A stretch of DNA of 64,000 nucleotides from the NCBI RefSeq assembly GCF_019200975.1, contig NZ_JAHTMR010000007.1, positions 75,551 through 139,550 on the forward strand, read 5' to 3'. This DNA comes from Pseudomonas sp. PD9R. GTDB lineage: Bacteria; Pseudomonadota; Gammaproteobacteria; Pseudomonadales; Pseudomonadaceae. Numbering within the stretch: position 1 is the stretch's first letter; every line of letters begins with the position of its first letter. The notes beneath the pieces were generated by a model, which did no database searches, was not told the origin of the DNA, and worked only from the letters and a program-made list of their open reading frames with translations. Below are positions 61,771 through 64,000 of this stretch, one piece after another. The translations under genes and the position numbers were made by a program.

Positions 61771-61794
61771 CCACAACCTTGAGCGGTTGTGGCA
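61771..61794. promoter_or_regulatory. Hairpin between aroK and aroB
   Basis: GCCACAACC and GGTTGTGGC form a perfect 9-bp stem with a 6-base loop. It lies in the only sizeable gap of the aroK-aroB-damX run. There is no T-run; it may be an mRNA processing or attenuation element. Confidence 0.45.
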
Positions 61795-61827
61795 GGACGC
61801 CGAGGATAGCGCATTTCGCGCTGCGCA

Positions 61828-62346
61828 TTAACGGGGAGGCAGCTGCTGCAAACGTTCGAGAATATCGAGCACGACCATTCGCGGCGGCCGCTCATCGGTT
61901 TCGACCACCAGATCGGCGATTTCCCGATAAAGCGGATCGCGGATCGCCAGTAGATCCCGCAGGGTCTTGGCTGGATCGGCAGTGCGCAACAGTGGCCGAT
62001 TGCGATCGCGAGCCGTGCGGCCGACCTGCTGCTCAACCGACGCATGCAGGTAAACAACCCGCCCACCGGCGTGCAGCGCCCGACGATTGGCTTCGCGCAT
62101 GACTGCGCCGCCGCCGGTCGCCAGCACCACACCGTCGTAATCGCAGAGCTCGGCAATCATTGCCTCCTCACGATCACGAAAGCCCGGTTCGCCTTCCTTA
62201 TCGAAGATCCATGGGATATTGGCGCCCGTGCGTAATTCAATTTCCTTATCGGAATCTTTGAATGGCAAGCGCAGCTCTTTGGCCAGCAACCGGCCGATGG
62301 TGCTTTTTCCAGCGCCCATCGGTCCTACAAGAATCAAATTTCGCAC
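61828..62346 (-). CDS. aroK: Shikimate kinase
   Basis: A 172-residue P-loop kinase. Walker [17 protein letters not shown] is near residues 8-23, the shikimate-binding DSDKEIELR and the ATGGGAVMR motif are intact. It follows pilQ by four bases and is the usual pilQ-aroK linkage of Pseudomonas. Confidence 0.96.
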   Translation of the reverse strand: MRNLILVGPMGAGKSTIGRLLAKELRLPFKDSDKEIELRTGANIPWIFDKEGEPGFRDREEAMIAELCDYDGVVLATGGGAVMREANRRALHAGGRVVYLHASVEQQVGRTARDRNRPLLRTADPAKTLRDLLAIRDPLYREIADLVVETDERPPRMVVLDILERLQQLPPR

Positions 62347-62350
62347 AGAA

Positions 62351-64000
62351 TCAACGACTCACAGCAATCGCCTGGTTATTCATGATACGCGGAGTGAGAA
62401 ACACCAACAGCTCGGATTTTTTCTCCGAAACCACGTCACGCCGGAAAAGGCGGCCAAGATACGGCACATCGCCAAGAAATGGCACCTTATCTACAACCTT
62501 GCTTTGAGTATTTGAGAAAACGCCACCAATAACGATGGTCTCGCCGTCATTGACCAGGACCTTGGCGTTGACCTCGTTTTTCTTGATCGGCGGTACATCC
62601 TGGACCTTGTTCAGGTAGTCCGGTTCGTCCTTGGTGACCTTGACCTCCATGATGATCCGGTTGTCCGGGGTGATTTGCGGCGTCACTTCCAGCGATAGCG
62701 AGGCCTCCTTGAATGACACCGATGTCGCGCCGCTGGAGCTGGCTTCCTGGTACGGGATCTCGGTGCCCTTAAGGATTTTCGCGGTTTCCTTGTCGGACGT
62801 GACCACCTTGGGTTGCGAGACGATTTCGCCGTTGCCGGTCTTTTCCATGGCCGTCAACTCCAAGTCCAGCAAAACGTTATCGGTGATGAACGCGATGCCA
62901 ATCCCCGAGGTATTCGCTGCCGTGCCCATATCGACGAACGGCGAATTGGTGCTGGTGCTTCCCGGCGTACCGATGGTCGATGACGCATTGGCGCCGTTGC
63001 TGACCCCGGAAGAGTTCCAGTTGCCCTTGTTCTGAACCGAACCACCCCAGCGCACGCCCAGGCTCTTGTCATAGTCGACGTTGGCCTCGACGATTCGCGC
63101 CTCGATCATTACCTGGCGCACCGGAATATCCAGCTGCGCAACGATCCGTCGCAGCTCATCGAGGCGATCCTGAGTCTGGTAGGCAATGATGTTGTTGGTA
63201 CGATCGTCGACGGTAATCGAACCGCGCTCGTCGACTTTCGCCTCGGCACTGGTCACTGACTGGAACAGCTTGGCGATATCGGCAGCCTTGGCGTAGTTGA
63301 CCTGTAGCAACTCCCGTCGCAGCGGTGCCAGATCGGCGATCTGTTTTTGCGATTCCAGTTCCTGACGCTCTCGGGCGGCGATCTCGTCAGCCGGCGCCAC
63401 CAGCAGGACGTTACCGATCTTGCGCTTGTCCAGACCCTTGGTTTTCAGCACCAGGTCCAGCGCCTGATCCCACGGCACGTTTTGCAAACGCAAAGTGATG
63501 CCGCCCTGCACCGTGTCGCTGGCCACCAGATTGAGATTGGTGAAATCAGCAATCAGTTGCAGCACCGAGCGGACATCGATGTCCTGGAAATTCAGCGAGA
63601 GCTTTTCGCCGCTGTAGGCATTGCGGTCCGCGTTGCGCTTTTGCAGATCGTCGACAGTCATCGGCCGGATGCTGACGGTCAGTTTGTTGTCGGTTTGGTA
63701 AGTCGAATAATCGAAGGCGCCGCCGCCGGGCTCGATGGTGATCGTGGCCCGATCACCGGAGGCACTGGCATTGACGAATTGCACCGGAGTGGCGAAGTCC
63801 TTGACGTCCAGCCGTACGCGCAAGGGCTCAGGCAGTTGGGTTCTGGCAAAACCGAGGATGATCTTGCCGTCACGCTCCTGAATGTCCGGCGCAATGGACG
63901 GATCCGACAAATCGATCACCACATTGCCTTCGCCTTGGGTGCCACGCTGGAAATCCACACCGCGGATGGCCTTGCTCGACGGTGCAGGCGCTCGTGTTCG
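62351..64000 (-). CDS. pilQ: Type IV pilus secretin PilQ (3' part)
   Basis: The C-terminal ~549 residues of PilQ; the gene enters from beyond the right edge, since the frame stays open to base 64000 ([15 protein letters not shown]). Visible are part of the AMIN region ([13 protein letters not shown]), the STN/N0 domain ([20 protein letters not shown]), N1 and the secretin channel (RIMVEARIVEA-like [14 protein letters not shown]). The C-terminal lip reads [20 protein letters not shown]. It forms the outer-membrane pore for type IV pili. Confidence 0.96.
   Translation of the reverse strand, partial: RTRAPAPSSKAIRGVDFQRGTQGEGNVVIDLSDPSIAPDIQERDGKIILGFARTQLPEPLRVRLDVKDFATPVQFVNASASGDRATITIEPGGGAFDYSTYQTDNKLTVSIRPMTVDDLQKRNADRNAYSGEKLSLNFQDIDVRSVLQLIADFTNLNLVASDTVQGGITLRLQNVPWDQALDLVLKTKGLDKRKIGNVLLVAPADEIAARERQELESQKQIADLAPLRRELLQVNYAKAADIAKLFQSVTSAEAKVDERGSITVDDRTNNIIAYQTQDRLDELRRIVAQLDIPVRQVMIEARIVEANVDYDKSLGVRWGGSVQNKGNWNSSGVSNGANASSTIGTPGSTSTNSPFVDMGTAANTSGIGIAFITDNVLLDLELTAMEKTGNGEIVSQPKVVTSDKETAKILKGTEIPYQEASSSGATSVSFKEASLSLEVTPQITPDNRIIMEVKVTKDEPDYLNKVQDVPPIKKNEVNAKVLVNDGETIVIGGVFSNTQSKVVDKVPFLGDVPYLGRLFRRDVVSEKKSELLVFLTPRIMNNQAIAVSR

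Overview
The window is a Pseudomonas chromosome segment, most likely of the P. fluorescens group. The basis is high GC, dense short-palindromic REP elements of two families (GATCGCAGCCTTCGGCAGC and GGAGCGAGCTTGCTCGCGA cores), and a core gene order matching the P. aeruginosa stretch from the PA5020-type acyl-CoA dehydrogenase to hemE-gltDB-aroBK-pilQ. No tRNA, rRNA, CRISPR array, insertion sequence or prophage was recognised.

Layout. 0-15.9 kb is mostly core: acyl-CoA dehydrogenase, two methyl-accepting chemotaxis proteins flanking a ZapA-like/coiled-coil gene pair, a NhaP2-type K+/H+ antiporter, a large MscK-like channel, SelO, a higBA toxin-antitoxin pair, trxC and an orphan ParA ATPase. 16.2-34.55 kb is one tightly packed, mostly translationally coupled operon for an aryl polyene (APE) lipid: a KS/chain-length-factor set, two ACPs, an acyl-ACP ligase fused to a hotdog dehydratase, an ammonia lyase, a second dehydratase, a ketoreductase, a thioesterase, a methyltransferase, a flavin-dependent halogenase-like enzyme, two acyltransferases, a glycosyltransferase and an export set (LolA-like protein, MMPL transporter, DUF3261-like lipoprotein). 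Two of its export genes carry a REP pair inside the signal-peptide-coding start, with the reading frame preserved. 34.7-36.8 kb is a colicin E9-type HNH DNase bacteriocin with two immunity genes. 37.3-39.7 kb is a divergent LysR/MFS pair.

39.7-51.1 kb is a complete type II secretion system (gspC to gspM, all on the minus strand) preceded by a cytochrome b561 gene and a GbpA-like chitin-binding lytic polysaccharide monooxygenase (LPMO). The LPMO is the obvious candidate cargo, and the b561 a possible electron donor. 51.4-64 kb is core again, all minus strand: hemE, gltD, gltB, a DamX-like SPOR protein, aroB, aroK and the 3' part of pilQ, which runs off the right edge.

How the parts work together. 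In the APE operon, the ammonia lyase plausibly makes an aryl-acrylate starter and the ligase loads it on an ACP. The KS/CLF, KR and DH enzymes elongate and dehydrate it, the halogenase-like enzyme and methyltransferase may tailor it, and acyl/glycosyl transferases plus the LolA/MMPL/lipoprotein set place the pigment lipid in the outer membrane. In the secretion region, the LPMO is exported through the neighbouring T2SS for chitin attack. Small competitive or defensive modules (bacteriocin, HigBA) sit between these blocks.
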